Shown here piece after piece: positions 40,950-50,043 of a DNA stretch of 64,000 nucleotides; position 1 is the stretch's first letter; each line of letters opens with the position of its first letter. The position numbers were made by a program, and so were the translations under genes. Source of the stretch: Mycolicibacterium wolinskyi (lineage in GTDB: Bacteria > Actinomycetota > Actinomycetes > Mycobacteriales > Mycobacteriaceae); contig NZ_LQQA01000033.1 in NCBI RefSeq assembly GCF_002101965.1, positions 62,001-126,000 of the forward strand, written 5' to 3'. Below the pieces are notes generated by a model. It worked only from the letters and a program-made list of their open reading frames with translations, was not told where the DNA came from and searched no databases.

Positions 40950-42389
40950 ATGCCCCGGTTTGTCGACCGCGTCGTCATTCACGCGCGGGCAGGCAACGGC
41001 GGCAATGGCTGCGCGTCGGTGCACCGCGAGAAGTTCAAACCGCTCGGTGGTCCTGACGGCGGCAACGGCGGTCGAGGTGGCAGCGTCATCCTCGTCGTCG
41101 ACCCGCAGGTGCACACCCTGCTGGACTTTCATTTCCATCCCCATGTGGTCGCGCCGTCCGGCAAGCAGGGCGCAGGCAGTAACCGCGACGGTGCCGCGGG
41201 CACCGACCTCGAGGTTCGGGTTCCCGACGGCACCGTAGTGCTCGACGAACAGGGCCGGATGCTGGCGGATCTCGTCGGTGCCGGAACCCGGTTCGAGGCG
41301 GCGGCCGGCGGACGCGGTGGCCTCGGCAACGCAGCGCTGGCCTCCCGGGCGCGTAAGGCCCCCGGCTTCGCACTGCTCGGGGAGAAGGGCCAGGCCCGCG
41401 ACCTCACGCTCGAGCTCAAGACGGTCGCCGACGTCGGGCTGATCGGTTTCCCGTCGGCAGGCAAGTCCTCGCTCGTCTCCGCGATCTCGGCTGCCAAACC
41501 CAAAGTCGCCGACTACCCGTTCACCACGTTGGTGCCCAACCTCGGTGTGGTGTCGGCGGGGGACAACACCTACACCGTGGCCGACGTGCCCGGATTGATC
41601 CCCGGAGCCTCCGAGGGACGCGGACTGGGTCTGGAGTTCCTGCGTCACCTCGAGCGGTGCGCGGTCCTCGTGCACGTCGTCGACTGCGCGACCATGGAGC
41701 CCGGCCGCGACCCCATCTCCGACATCGAGGCGCTCGAGGCCGAATTGGCCGCCTACACCCCGACCCTGCAGGGGGATTCGACGCTGGGCGATCTCGCGTC
41801 GCGGCCGCGTGCGGTGGTGCTCAACAAGATCGACGTGCCGGACGCCCGTGAACTGGCCGATTTCGTGCGCGACGAAGTCGCTCGCCGGTTCGGCTGGCCC
41901 GTGTTCGAGATCTCCACGGTCAGCCGGGACGGGTTGCGCCCCTTGACATTTGCGTTGTGGGACATGGTCAAGAAGTACCGCGATGCGCAGCCCGAGGTGG
42001 TGCCGAGGCGTCCGGTGATCCGGCCGATCGCCGTCGACGAGAGCGGTTTCACCGTGGAGTCCGATGGGCACGGCGGGTTCATCGTGCGGGGCACCCGGCC
42101 GGAACGCTGGATCGCGCAGACCAACTTCGACAACGACGAGGCCGTCGGCTATCTCGGTGACCGGCTCGCGCGGTTGGGTGTCGAGGACGAACTGCTCAAG
42201 CTGGGCGCCCAACCCGGCTGTGCCGTCACCATCGGTGACATGACCTTCGACTGGGAACCGCAGACCCCGGCCGGGATCGATGTACCGCTCACCGGCCGCG
42301 GCACCGATGTCCGGCTCGAACAGAGCGACCGCGTGTCCGCCGACGAGCGCAAGGCCGCACGGAAGGCCCGCCGGGAGAGCGGCGAATGA
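40950..42389 (+). CDS. obg: GTPase Obg (CgtA)
   Basis: The 479-residue Obg has the glycine-rich Obg fold (FVDRVVIHARAGNGGNGCAS, GGPDGGNGGRGGSV). The G domain follows with P-loop GFPSAGKSSLVSAI (about residues 166-179), VADVPGLIPGASEGRGLG and NKID. A C-terminal OCT domain ends in a basic tail, ERKAARKARRESGE. It assists 50S assembly and stringent-response signalling. Its ATG is 6 bp after a ribosome-binding site that lies inside a long hairpin. proB overlaps its stop by 4 bp. Confidence 0.96.
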   Translation: MPRFVDRVVIHARAGNGGNGCASVHREKFKPLGGPDGGNGGRGGSVILVVDPQVHTLLDFHFHPHVVAPSGKQGAGSNRDGAAGTDLEVRVPDGTVVLDEQGRMLADLVGAGTRFEAAAGGRGGLGNAALASRARKAPGFALLGEKGQARDLTLELKTVADVGLIGFPSAGKSSLVSAISAAKPKVADYPFTTLVPNLGVVSAGDNTYTVADVPGLIPGASEGRGLGLEFLRHLERCAVLVHVVDCATMEPGRDPISDIEALEAELAAYTPTLQGDSTLGDLASRPRAVVLNKIDVPDARELADFVRDEVARRFGWPVFEISTVSRDGLRPLTFALWDMVKKYRDAQPEVVPRRPVIRPIAVDESGFTVESDGHGGFIVRGTRPERWIAQTNFDNDEAVGYLGDRLARLGVEDELLKLGAQPGCAVTIGDMTFDWEPQTPAGIDVPLTGRGTDVRLEQSDRVSADERKAARKARRESGE

Positions 42390-43486
42390 GCATTCATCGC
42401 GATGCTGTGCGTACCGCGCGCAGCGTCGTCGTCAAGATCGGCACCACCGCGCTCACCACGCCCTCGGGGGTATTCGACGCGAACCGGCTCGCGAGCCTGG
42501 TCGAAGCGATCGAGGGCCGGATGAAGGCCGGGTCCGATGTGGTGATCGTGTCCTCCGGTGCGATCGCCGCCGGGATCGAACCACTGCGGCTCAGCAAGCG
42601 CCCGGCCGACCTGGCCACCAAGCAGGCCGCGGCCAGCGTGGGCCAGGTCGCCCTCGTCAACGCGTGGAGTTCGGCGTTCGCCGCCTACAACCGCACGGTC
42701 GGCCAGGTGCTGCTCACCGCGCACGACATCTCGATGCGCGTGCAGCACAACAACGCTCAGCGCACCCTCGACCGGCTGCGCGCCCTGCATGCGGTGGCGA
42801 TCGTCAACGAGAACGACACCGTGGCCACCAACGAGATCCGGTTCGGCGACAACGATCGGCTCTCGGCCCTGGTGGCGCACCTCGTCGGGGCCGACGCACT
42901 GATCCTGCTGTCCGATATCGACGGCCTCTATGACTCCGATCCGCGAAAAGGCAACGCGCGCTTCATCCCTGAGGTTGCCGCGCAGGGCGATCTCGACGGT
43001 GTCGTGGCCGGTCGCGGCAGCCATCTCGGGACGGGCGGCATGGCGTCGAAGCTGTCCTCGGCACTGCTGGCCGCGGACGCGGGCGTTCCGGTCCTGCTGG
43101 CCGCCGCGGCCGATGCCGCCGCCGCACTCGACGACGCATCGGTGGGCACGGTGTTCGCACCCCGGCCCGAGCGGATGTCGGCACGCCGATTCTGGGTGCG
43201 CTACGCCGCGGAGTCGGCAGGCACGCTGACGCTGGACGACGGTGCGGTGCGCGCGGTGGTCAAGCAGCGCCGCTCACTGCTTCCTGCCGGGATCACCGAA
43301 GTCACCGGGCGATTCCACGGCGGAGATGTCGTCGACCTGCGTGCGCTTGACGGCCGCACCGTCGCCCGCGGCGTGGTGGCGTACGAGGCGGCCGAGCTCG
43401 CCAAGATGATCGGCCGCTCGACCGCGGATCTGCCCGCCGAGATGCGCAGACCCGCCGTACACGCCGACGATCTCGTCGCCACGTAG
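42386..43486 (+). CDS. proB: Glutamate 5-kinase
   Basis: The 366-residue enzyme phosphorylates glutamate, the first step of proline synthesis. The amino-acid kinase domain starts SVVVKIGTTALTTPSGVFDA and includes VSSGAIAAGIEPL and ENDTVATNEIRFGDNDRLSA. The C-terminal ~75 residues are a PUA domain (GTLTLDDGAVRAVVKQRRSLLP). Its start overlaps the obg stop (ATGA). proA lies about 8.4 kb downstream. The stop codon is inside the left arm of a convergent hairpin. Confidence 0.96.
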   Translation: MSIHRDAVRTARSVVVKIGTTALTTPSGVFDANRLASLVEAIEGRMKAGSDVVIVSSGAIAAGIEPLRLSKRPADLATKQAAASVGQVALVNAWSSAFAAYNRTVGQVLLTAHDISMRVQHNNAQRTLDRLRALHAVAIVNENDTVATNEIRFGDNDRLSALVAHLVGADALILLSDIDGLYDSDPRKGNARFIPEVAAQGDLDGVVAGRGSHLGTGGMASKLSSALLAADAGVPVLLAAAADAAAALDDASVGTVFAPRPERMSARRFWVRYAAESAGTLTLDDGAVRAVVKQRRSLLPAGITEVTGRFHGGDVVDLRALDGRTVARGVVAYEAAELAKMIGRSTADLPAEMRRPAVHADDLVAT

Positions 43487-43539
43487 TGATTTGTGCACCT
43501 CCAGCGGCGCTCACCGCCGGTCACGGTGCACAAATCACT
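43485..43539. terminator. 15-bp perfect inverted repeat between proB and the TetR gene
   Basis: Arms 43485-43499 and 43525-43539 (AGTGATTTGTGCACC / GGTGCACAAATCACT) are exact complements around 25 nt that include a small GGCG/CGCC hairpin. The two convergent stop codons (43484-43486 and 43535-43537) lie at or in the arms. It is a bidirectional terminator candidate of the same architecture as 404-465. Confidence 0.7.
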
Positions 43540-44170
43540 CGGGTGGGGACTCGAGATAGAGGGCAGCCCAGACGATTTGGGTGAGCGTCGCGGCGAGTTC
43601 GGCATCGTAGGACGCCGGCTGCGACGGCAGGTTGATGTGACAGGTGCGCTCGACCAGCCACGTGAGCGCGCTCGCCGTGGTGGCGGCCGGGAGCTGCGGG
43701 CGGATCGACCCGTCGGCCTGGCCGTCCTCGATCACCCGGGTCAGTTGCGCGGTGATGCCGGCGAGCAGTTCGCGGTACGTCTGCCCGACGAGTGAGTCGT
43801 AGGCCGACATCTCGTTGAGCGCGACGAGCAGCGGCTGGTGGCGGCGATAGCTCGCGATGATGCCCGACATCGCGGCGCGCACATCGGCGGGATCACGCCG
43901 GCCCGCGACGCCCCACCACTGCTCGGCATCGCGTGCCAGCTCGCCGAAGACTTGCGTCGCCAGGCGGCGCAGCAGATGGCCTTTGTCCTCGAAGTAGATG
44001 TAGAAGCTTGCGCGCGAGATGCCGGCTTCGGTGGCCAGCTTGTCCACGCTCAGCTCGGTGAAGCTCGTGCCGTCGGCCATGAGCCGATCGGTTGCCGCCA
44101 GCAGCTGACGTTCGATCTCTTCGCGCCGTTCCTCACGTTTGGCCTGCGGCTTTCGCGTCACCGATGGCAT
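43535..44170 (-). CDS. TetR family repressor
   Basis: The 211-residue TetR/AcrR regulator has its helix-turn-helix in about residues 38-60 (SVDKLATEAGISRASFYIYF, then EDKGHLLRRLA). The C-terminal ligand domain has no recognisable signature. ATG 44170 is used; GTG 44176 is also in frame. It is divergent from a P450, with a perfect 17-bp operator-like palindrome between them. Self-repression and control of the P450 are the likely roles. Confidence 0.88.
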   Translation of the reverse strand: MPSVTRKPQAKREERREEIERQLLAATDRLMADGTSFTELSVDKLATEAGISRASFYIYFEDKGHLLRRLATQVFGELARDAEQWWGVAGRRDPADVRAAMSGIIASYRRHQPLLVALNEMSAYDSLVGQTYRELLAGITAQLTRVIEDGQADGSIRPQLPAATTASALTWLVERTCHINLPSQPASYDAELAATLTQIVWAALYLESPPE

Positions 44171-44203
44171 GCCCACAGCGTATCGGCTTCGTTCTCACCT
44201 TGA

Positions 44204-44220
44204 CTAGACACACTGTCTAG
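44204..44220. promoter_or_regulatory. TetR operator between regulator and P450
   Basis: CTAGACACACTGTCTAG has perfect 7-bp arms around CAC, a typical TetR-family operator. It ends 15 bp before the P450 ATG and is 33 bp from the TetR start, so one bound dimer could cover both promoters. Confidence 0.8.
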
Positions 44221-44235
44221 ACTTATTGTCGCGCC

Positions 44236-45504
44236 ATGCCTGTGTCGCCGATCACATCCTTGTCGCAGCGTGCCTACGACTCCGTCGACTTGTCGTCGCG
44301 AAAGTTCTGGGCCATCTCGGCAGCCGAGCGGGAAAACGCGTTTGCCGAGCTTCGGGCCGCCCGGCCGGTGAGCTGGCATCCGCCGGTGGAGGATGCGCTC
44401 ATGCATGATCCGAACGATCAGGGGTTCTGGGCGGTCACCCGGCACGCCGACATCGTCGCCATCAGCCGCGACAGTGAGACCTTCTTGTCCGGTAAGGGTG
44501 TGCTGTTCGAGAACGTGCCCGAGGAACTGCTGGAGGCCTCGCAGTCGTTCCTGGCCATGGACGCACCGCGGCATACGCTGATCCGCAAACTGGTCCACGC
44601 CGCCTTCACCCCGCGTCAAGTGGCCCGCATCGAAACCTCCATCAAGGCCAACGCGCGCCAGATCGTCGCCGAACTCAAAACGGCAGGTAGCGGTGTCGAT
44701 TTCGTCGACCAGTGTGCCAAGGAACTGCCCATTCGCACGCTCTCGGACATGGTCGGCATTCCCGAGTCTCACCGTCAGCAGGTCGCGCACGCGGCCGATG
44801 CCCTGGTGTCCTGGGCCGATCCGGTGTACCTCGACGGCAGGAACCCGCTCGAAGTACTGCTGGAAAACCAGGTCTATTTGCATCAGGTCGCCGGCGAACT
44901 GGCCGCGCAACGGCGTGCGCAGCCGGGCCATGACCTCATCAGTGCCCTCGTCCAGGCCGAGGTCGATGGTGACCGCCTGACCGACGCCGAAGTGGCCGCG
45001 TTCTTCGTGCTGCTCGCGGTGGCAGGCAACGACACCACCCGGCAGGCCACGAGCCACGCGCTCAAGGCGCTGACCGACTTCGCTGACCAACGCGCCTGGC
45101 TCATGGCGGATTTCGACGATCGGATCGGCTGTGCGGTAGAAGAACTCGTGCGGTGGGCGACGCCCGTGATGACGTTCCGGCGCACCGCGGCAACCGATGT
45201 CGAGATCGGTGGCCGGAAGATCGCCGCTGGGGACAAGGTCGTGATGTTCTACGCGTCGGGCAATTGGGACACCGCCGTATTCGACCGGCCCGAGGTACTC
45301 GATCTGAGCCGAAAACCGAATCCGCACCTGGGATTCGGTGGTGGCGGACGGCATTTCTGCCTGGGCGCTCATGTGGCGAGAACGCAGCTGAGAGCGCTCT
45401 TCGCCGAGTTACTGCACCAGCTTCCCGATATCGCGGCCGGCGAACCGGCCTATCTGCAAGGCAATTTCGTGCACGCTATCCGGGCGATGCCGTGTACGTT
45501 CTGA
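44236..45504 (+). CDS. Cytochrome P450
   Basis: The 422-residue soluble P450 has the I-helix oxygen motif AVAGNDTTRQATSHAL, the K-helix ExxR in EELVRW and the heme-Cys loop LGFGGGGRHFCLGAHVAR. It belongs among mycobacterial P450s related to sterol and alkyl-chain hydroxylases, but I cannot assign a CYP number. No ferredoxin gene is adjacent, so electrons must come from elsewhere. No clear ribosome-binding site precedes ATG 44236. Its 3' end overlaps the convergent sirtuin gene by 29 bp. Confidence 0.92.
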   Translation: MPVSPITSLSQRAYDSVDLSSRKFWAISAAERENAFAELRAARPVSWHPPVEDALMHDPNDQGFWAVTRHADIVAISRDSETFLSGKGVLFENVPEELLEASQSFLAMDAPRHTLIRKLVHAAFTPRQVARIETSIKANARQIVAELKTAGSGVDFVDQCAKELPIRTLSDMVGIPESHRQQVAHAADALVSWADPVYLDGRNPLEVLLENQVYLHQVAGELAAQRRAQPGHDLISALVQAEVDGDRLTDAEVAAFFVLLAVAGNDTTRQATSHALKALTDFADQRAWLMADFDDRIGCAVEELVRWATPVMTFRRTAATDVEIGGRKIAAGDKVVMFYASGNWDTAVFDRPEVLDLSRKPNPHLGFGGGGRHFCLGAHVARTQLRALFAELLHQLPDIAAGEPAYLQGNFVHAIRAMPCTF

Positions 45505-46318
45505 CCAGCTCACCGGCGAGCAGCGTCAACATCTCCGAGCAGCCCGCGTCGACCTTCACGGTCGCGAGGTCATCGCCGCGAGTGGGGCCACGGTTGATGA
45601 TGGCGACGGGCATGCCGCGCGCTGCCGCATGACGGACGAACCGGTAGCCCGAGTACACGGTCAGCGACGAACCCGCCACCAGAAGGGCCTGTGCCGCATC
45701 GACCACTGAATAGGCTTGCTCCACACGCTCTTTCGGGACGTTCTCGCCGAAGTAGACGATGTCGGGTTTGAGCATCCCGCCACAGACCGGACAGTCGATG
45801 ATGACGAACGACGCGGTATCGGTCACGACGGCATCGGCATCCGGGGCCACGGCGATGCCACCGACCGTCTCGGCACGCTCCAGGAAACCTGGATTCGCCT
45901 GCTCCAACAAGTCGGCCAGCGTACTTCGCGCCATGGTGTGACCGCAGTCGAGACACACCACCTGTGCGTAAGTCCCGTGCAGGTTGACCACGTCACGACT
46001 GCCGGCCTTGGTGTGGAGCAGGTCCACGTTCTGGGTGATCAATCCCGTCACGACGCCCGAGGCTTCGAGCGCTGCCAGTGCGCGGTGGCCCGCGTTGGGT
46101 TGGGTGTCGTCCATGTGCCGCCAGCCGATGTGGTTGCGGGCCCAGTAGCGCTGCCGGAACACCGGGTCGGAGGTGAACTGCCGGATGGTCATCGGGTTGC
46201 TCGGCGGCGAATCCGGCCCACGGTAGTCGGGGATCCCCGAGTCGGTGGACATCCCCGCGCCCGTGAGCACGGCGACACGGCGCCCCTGTAGCAGGGTCAC
46301 GAGTTCGGGTGCATCCAC
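45476..46318 (-). CDS. NAD-dependent deacylase (Sir2 family)
   Basis: The 280-residue sirtuin has VLTGAGMSTDSGIPDYRG, TQNVDLLHTKAGS, the catalytic His in VNLHGTYAQV, and a zinc ribbon made by VCLDCGH and IDCPVCGGM. It removes acyl groups from lysines, consuming NAD and releasing nicotinamide. GTG 46318 gives the natural start VDAPELVTLLQGRRVAVLTGAG; the frame continues to 46372. It lies beside an isochorismatase-family hydrolase and NAD synthetase, linking it to NAD turnover. Confidence 0.9.
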   Translation of the reverse strand: MDAPELVTLLQGRRVAVLTGAGMSTDSGIPDYRGPDSPPSNPMTIRQFTSDPVFRQRYWARNHIGWRHMDDTQPNAGHRALAALEASGVVTGLITQNVDLLHTKAGSRDVVNLHGTYAQVVCLDCGHTMARSTLADLLEQANPGFLERAETVGGIAVAPDADAVVTDTASFVIIDCPVCGGMLKPDIVYFGENVPKERVEQAYSVVDAAQALLVAGSSLTVYSGYRFVRHAAARGMPVAIINRGPTRGDDLATVKVDAGCSEMLTLLAGELVRTYTASPG

Positions 46319-46432
46319 TCTGTCGAGGGTAGATCGGTCGGAGATGTGGCTACTCAGCCGGTATGCGTGCAATCACCGTCAAACCGGCACCGACGTGAAG
46401 GTCATCATCGATCTCGGCTGAGCGTCGACACG

Positions 46433-46972
46433 TCAGGCCAGGCACTCGGCGGCCGGAACGACCTCGGCGCTCATGTTCCGCCGCATCATCTCCAACGCAG
46501 CCTCGCCCAGTCCGGCGTCGATGTGTGCGACCGCGTCGGCCGGAACGACGACGTCGAAGTGGCGGACGTAGGCGTCCAGGGCGCTGTAGAGGATGCACTG
46601 CTCGGTGACCTGGCCGGCGAGGATCACGCGTTCGGTGCCCAGCCGACCCAGCAGATAGTCCAGCGCGGTGGCGTAGAAGACGCTGTGGCGCACCTTGGTC
46701 AACAGCAGGCAGCCGTCCTCGGGCAGGATCGGGCGCACCAGGTCCGGCCGCTCGCCGTCGAGCGCCGATTCGACGATGTCGCTGAACTGCGCGGTGAAGT
46801 CACCGTAGTTGTCGTTGACGTAGATCAGGTCGACGTCGTCGCGCTCGCGCGCGGCTTTGATCAGATTGACGAGGGGATCGATGATCCGGGCGACATTGGG
46901 CGCCAGCAGTTCGGCATCCTCGTGTTGGTAACTGTTGAGCATGTCGACGACGACGACAGCGGTATCGCTCAT
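46433..46972 (-). CDS. Isochorismatase-family cysteine hydrolase
   Basis: The 179-residue hydrolase has the triad of the nicotinamidase/isochorismatase family: Asp in AVVVVDMLNSYQ (residue 10), Lys in LLLTKVRHSVFYAT and Cys in AGQVTEQCILYSALDAYV (about residue 122). The metal-site His pair of true nicotinamidases is not obvious, so the substrate is uncertain. It is divergent from nadE with 58 bp between starts and next to a sirtuin, so a role in nicotinamide handling is possible. Confidence 0.85.
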   Translation of the reverse strand: MSDTAVVVVDMLNSYQHEDAELLAPNVARIIDPLVNLIKAARERDDVDLIYVNDNYGDFTAQFSDIVESALDGERPDLVRPILPEDGCLLLTKVRHSVFYATALDYLLGRLGTERVILAGQVTEQCILYSALDAYVRHFDVVVPADAVAHIDAGLGEAALEMMRRNMSAEVVPAAECLA

Positions 46973-47030
46973 GAGATTGTTGATACCCCGTCACCCGATC
47001 TTGACACTTCACGGGCAACAATAGGGAGCG

Positions 47031-49082
47031 ATGGACTTCTACAGCGCCTACCGCCACGGTTTCGCGCGGGTTGCGGCCTGCACTCATCACACGGCACTGG
47101 CGGATCCGCCGGCCAACGCCGAGTCGGTGTTGCGGTTGGCCCAGGCCTGCCACGACGACGGCGTCGCGGTCGCGGTTTTCCCCGAGTTGACGCTGTCGGG
47201 CTACTCGATCGAGGACATCCTGCTGCAGGACGCGCTGCTCGAATCGGTCGAAGAAGCGCTCACCGAGATCGTCGCGGCGTCGGCCGTGCTGGCACCGGTG
47301 CTCGTCGTCGGTGCGCCGCTGCGGCACCGCCACCGCATCTACAACGCGGCGGTGGTCATCCACCGCGGGGCGATACTCGGCGTGGCGCCCAAGTCGTATC
47401 TGCCGACGTACCGCGAGTTCTACGAGCGCAGGCAGCTTGCCGCGGGCGATGACGTGCGCGGCACCATCCGGGTCGCGGGTGCCGAGGTGCCGTTCGGTCC
47501 GGATCTGTTGTTCGTGGCCGCCGACCTTCCCGGCCTTGTCCTGCATGTCGAGATCTGTGAGGACATGTTCGTCCCGGTACCACCCAGCGCGCAGGCCGCA
47601 CTGGCGGGGGCGACGGTGCTGGCGAATCTGTCGGGCAGCCCGATCACCGTCGGCCGTGCCGAGGACCGGTGCCTGCTGGCCCGCTCGGCTTCGGCACGGT
47701 GTTTGGCGGCATACGTCTACGCCGCGGCGGGTGAGGGCGAGTCGACCACCGATCTCGCATGGGACGGCCAGACGATGATCTGGGAGAACGGGCTGCTGCT
47801 CGCCGAGAGCGAGCGTTTTCCGCGCGGTGAACGACGTGCGGTCGCCGACGTCGATCTGGAGCTGATCCGCTCGGAGCGGCTGCGTATGGGCACGTTCGAC
47901 GACAATGCCCGCCACCACGCGGCCACGTCTGACGCCTTCCGCCGGGTCGAGTTCCAGCTCGACCCGCCGTCCGGGGACATCGGGCTGTTGCGTGAGGTCG
48001 AGCGCTTCCCGTTCGTACCGGCCAATCCCGAACGGCTGCAGCAGGATTGCTATGAGGCATACAACATCCAGGTCTCCGGTCTGGAGCAACGCCTGCGCGC
48101 ACTGAACTACCCGAAGGTCGTCATCGGCGTCTCGGGCGGCCTGGATTCCACGCACGCGCTGATCGTCGCCGCGCGCGCGATGGACCGCGAAAACCGCCCG
48201 CGCAGCGACATTCTCGCGTTCACGCTGCCCGGCTTCGCCACGGGGGACCGCACCAAGAACAACGCCATCCGGCTGAGCGAGGCCCTCGGTGTGACGTTCG
48301 AAGAGATCGACATCAAGAAGACCGCCGAGTTGATGCTCACGGAGATGGACCACCCGTTCGGCCGTGGCGAGAAGGTCTACGACGTCACGTTCGAGAACGT
48401 GCAGGCCGGCCTGCGAACCGATTACCTGTTCCGGCTCGCCAACCAGCGCGGCGGCATCGTGCTCGGCACCGGCGACCTGTCCGAACTCGCGCTCGGCTGG
48501 TCGACGTACGGGGTCGGCGACCAGATGTCGCACTACAACGTCAACGGCGGCGTGCCGAAAACCCTGATCCAGCACCTGATCCGATGGGTCATCGCGTCCG
48601 GTCAGTTCGGGCCCGTGGACTCGGACGTCAACGAGGTGCTGCAGTCGGTGCTCGACACCGAGATCACGCCCGAGCTGATCCCCACGGGTGAAGACGAGGA
48701 GATCCAGAGCAGCGAAGCCAAAGTCGGACCGTATGTGCTGCAGGACTTTTCGCTGTTTCAGGTGCTGCGGTACGGATTCCGTCCGTCGAAGGTGGCGTTC
48801 CTGGCCTGGCACGCCTGGCATGATCCGGCACAGGGGGACTGGCCGGCCGGATTCCCGGAGGACAAGCGGCCGGCCTACTCGCTCAAGGAGATCCGGCACT
48901 GGCTGCAGGTGTTCGCGCAGCGGTTCTACTCGTTCGCGCAGTTCAAACGTTCGGCACTGCCCAACGGGCCCAAGGTGTCGCACGGTGGCGCGCTGTCACC
49001 GCGAGGCGACTGGCGGGCACCGTCGGACATGTCCGCCCGGATCTGGCTCGACGAGATCGAACGCGAGATTCCCGAAAGTTAG
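47031..49082 (+). CDS. nadE: Glutamine-dependent NAD+ synthetase
   Basis: The 683-residue two-domain enzyme has an N-terminal nitrilase-like glutaminase: Glu in FPELTLSGYSIED, Lys in APKSYLPTYREF and Cys in HVEICEDMFVP. A C-terminal ammonia-dependent synthetase has the PP-loop GVSGGLDSTHALIVAA. It makes NAD from nicotinate adenine dinucleotide, moving ammonia through an internal tunnel, as known for the M. tuberculosis enzyme. ATG 47031 is preceded by ATAGGGAGCG. nadD lies about 6.5 kb downstream. Confidence 0.96.
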   Translation: MDFYSAYRHGFARVAACTHHTALADPPANAESVLRLAQACHDDGVAVAVFPELTLSGYSIEDILLQDALLESVEEALTEIVAASAVLAPVLVVGAPLRHRHRIYNAAVVIHRGAILGVAPKSYLPTYREFYERRQLAAGDDVRGTIRVAGAEVPFGPDLLFVAADLPGLVLHVEICEDMFVPVPPSAQAALAGATVLANLSGSPITVGRAEDRCLLARSASARCLAAYVYAAAGEGESTTDLAWDGQTMIWENGLLLAESERFPRGERRAVADVDLELIRSERLRMGTFDDNARHHAATSDAFRRVEFQLDPPSGDIGLLREVERFPFVPANPERLQQDCYEAYNIQVSGLEQRLRALNYPKVVIGVSGGLDSTHALIVAARAMDRENRPRSDILAFTLPGFATGDRTKNNAIRLSEALGVTFEEIDIKKTAELMLTEMDHPFGRGEKVYDVTFENVQAGLRTDYLFRLANQRGGIVLGTGDLSELALGWSTYGVGDQMSHYNVNGGVPKTLIQHLIRWVIASGQFGPVDSDVNEVLQSVLDTEITPELIPTGEDEEIQSSEAKVGPYVLQDFSLFQVLRYGFRPSKVAFLAWHAWHDPAQGDWPAGFPEDKRPAYSLKEIRHWLQVFAQRFYSFAQFKRSALPNGPKVSHGGALSPRGDWRAPSDMSARIWLDEIEREIPES

Positions 49083-49098
49083 CGGTTGAGCCCCCCCG

Positions 49099-49701
49099 CT
49101 AGCAGCATGGGTCACCACGCCAGGCGTTGACGCCTTCGCGAACGGCGAGCGCGGCGATCACCAGTGCGGCCACACCGTCGGCCCACGCCCATCCGAGTAG
49201 GGAATTGAGCAGCAGGCCGATCAGAAGTGCGGCGGACAGGTATGTGCACAGCAGCGTCTGCTTGGAATCGGCGAAGGCTGACCGGGATCCAAGCTCGCGC
49301 GCGGCCCGGCGCTGCGTGAGCGACAGCACCGGCATGATGAGCAGGCTCGCGGTCGCGAGCGCGATGCCGACCGGTGAGTGCCGCGCTTCGCCGATGCCGA
49401 ACAACGACATGGTCGCGTCGACGGTCACGTAGGCGGCCAGTGCGAAGAACGAGAATGCGATGAGCCGCAGCGCGGTCCGTTCCCGGGTCTCGGGGTCCGC
49501 GGCGGCGAACTGCCACGCCACCACCGCCGCGGACGACACCTCCACCGCCGAGTCGAGGCCGAACCCGATCAATGCCGACGACGACACCCGCGTGCCCTCG
49601 GCAAGTGCGATGGCCGCCTCGATGACGTTGTAGGTGATCGTCGCCGCCACGAGCCAGCGGATGCGGCGGGCCAACACATCCTGGCGGGTAGCCGTCACCA
49701 T
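49099..49701 (-). CDS. Cation-transporter-like membrane protein (CDF-related)
   Basis: The 200-residue membrane protein has five or six helices. Helix 2 contains SSALIGFGLDSAVEVSSAAVV, with the Asp/Glu pair typical of cation diffusion facilitators, and a later AWADGVAALVIAALAVREG supplies the second metal-like Asp. It ends in DPCC, a thiolate tail. Its ATG overlaps by 1 bp the stop of the CmtR-like sensor, so it is probably the metal-export output of that switch. It is shorter than full CDF proteins and lacks the cytoplasmic domain. Confidence 0.85.
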   Translation of the reverse strand: MVTATRQDVLARRIRWLVAATITYNVIEAAIALAEGTRVSSSALIGFGLDSAVEVSSAAVVAWQFAAADPETRERTALRLIAFSFFALAAYVTVDATMSLFGIGEARHSPVGIALATASLLIMPVLSLTQRRAARELGSRSAFADSKQTLLCTYLSAALLIGLLLNSLLGWAWADGVAALVIAALAVREGVNAWRGDPCC

Positions 49702-50030
49702 CAGCAGCAGCCTTCGGTATCGGCGGTGGGGCAGCAGGCGGGATCCACGGCGAGTACCAGGCCCACCAGATCATCGAGCGCGTGGCCGATGCGGCGGTCG
49801 GCGAGTTCGTAGCGGTTGCGCCGGCCTTCGGGCTGGACCACCACGAGTCCGCAGCCTCGCAGGCACGCCAGGTGGTTGGACAGGGTCTGGCGGGACACGC
49901 CGATGGCATCGGCGAGGTCGGACGGGTAGCGCGGCCCGTCGCGCAACATCAGCAGGATGCGGGCGCGCGTCGGGTCCGAGAGCGCGTATCCGAACCGGGA
50001 CAACGCGGTGCCGTTGATGACCGTCTCCAT
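49701..50030 (-). CDS. ArsR/SmtB-family metal sensor, CmtR-like
   Basis: The 109-residue repressor resembles CmtR of M. tuberculosis, a Cd(II)/Pb(II) sensor. The winged helix carries SRQTLSNHLACLRGCGLVVV, whose two Cys (CLRGC) match the CmtR metal site in the recognition helix. The C-terminal VDPACC and EGCC can supply the third thiolate. Without metal it should repress the operon; metal releases it. ATG 50030 is close to an imperfect palindrome. The transporter gene follows directly. Confidence 0.9.
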   Translation of the reverse strand: METVINGTALSRFGYALSDPTRARILLMLRDGPRYPSDLADAIGVSRQTLSNHLACLRGCGLVVVQPEGRRNRYELADRRIGHALDDLVGLVLAVDPACCPTADTEGCC

Positions 50031-50043
50031 GGAAGAGACAGTA

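Noticed and set aside
46800..48983. Very long frame opposite nadE
   Set aside because: It is the mirror of a clear 683-residue NadE; high GC keeps antisense frames open. No domain is recognisable.
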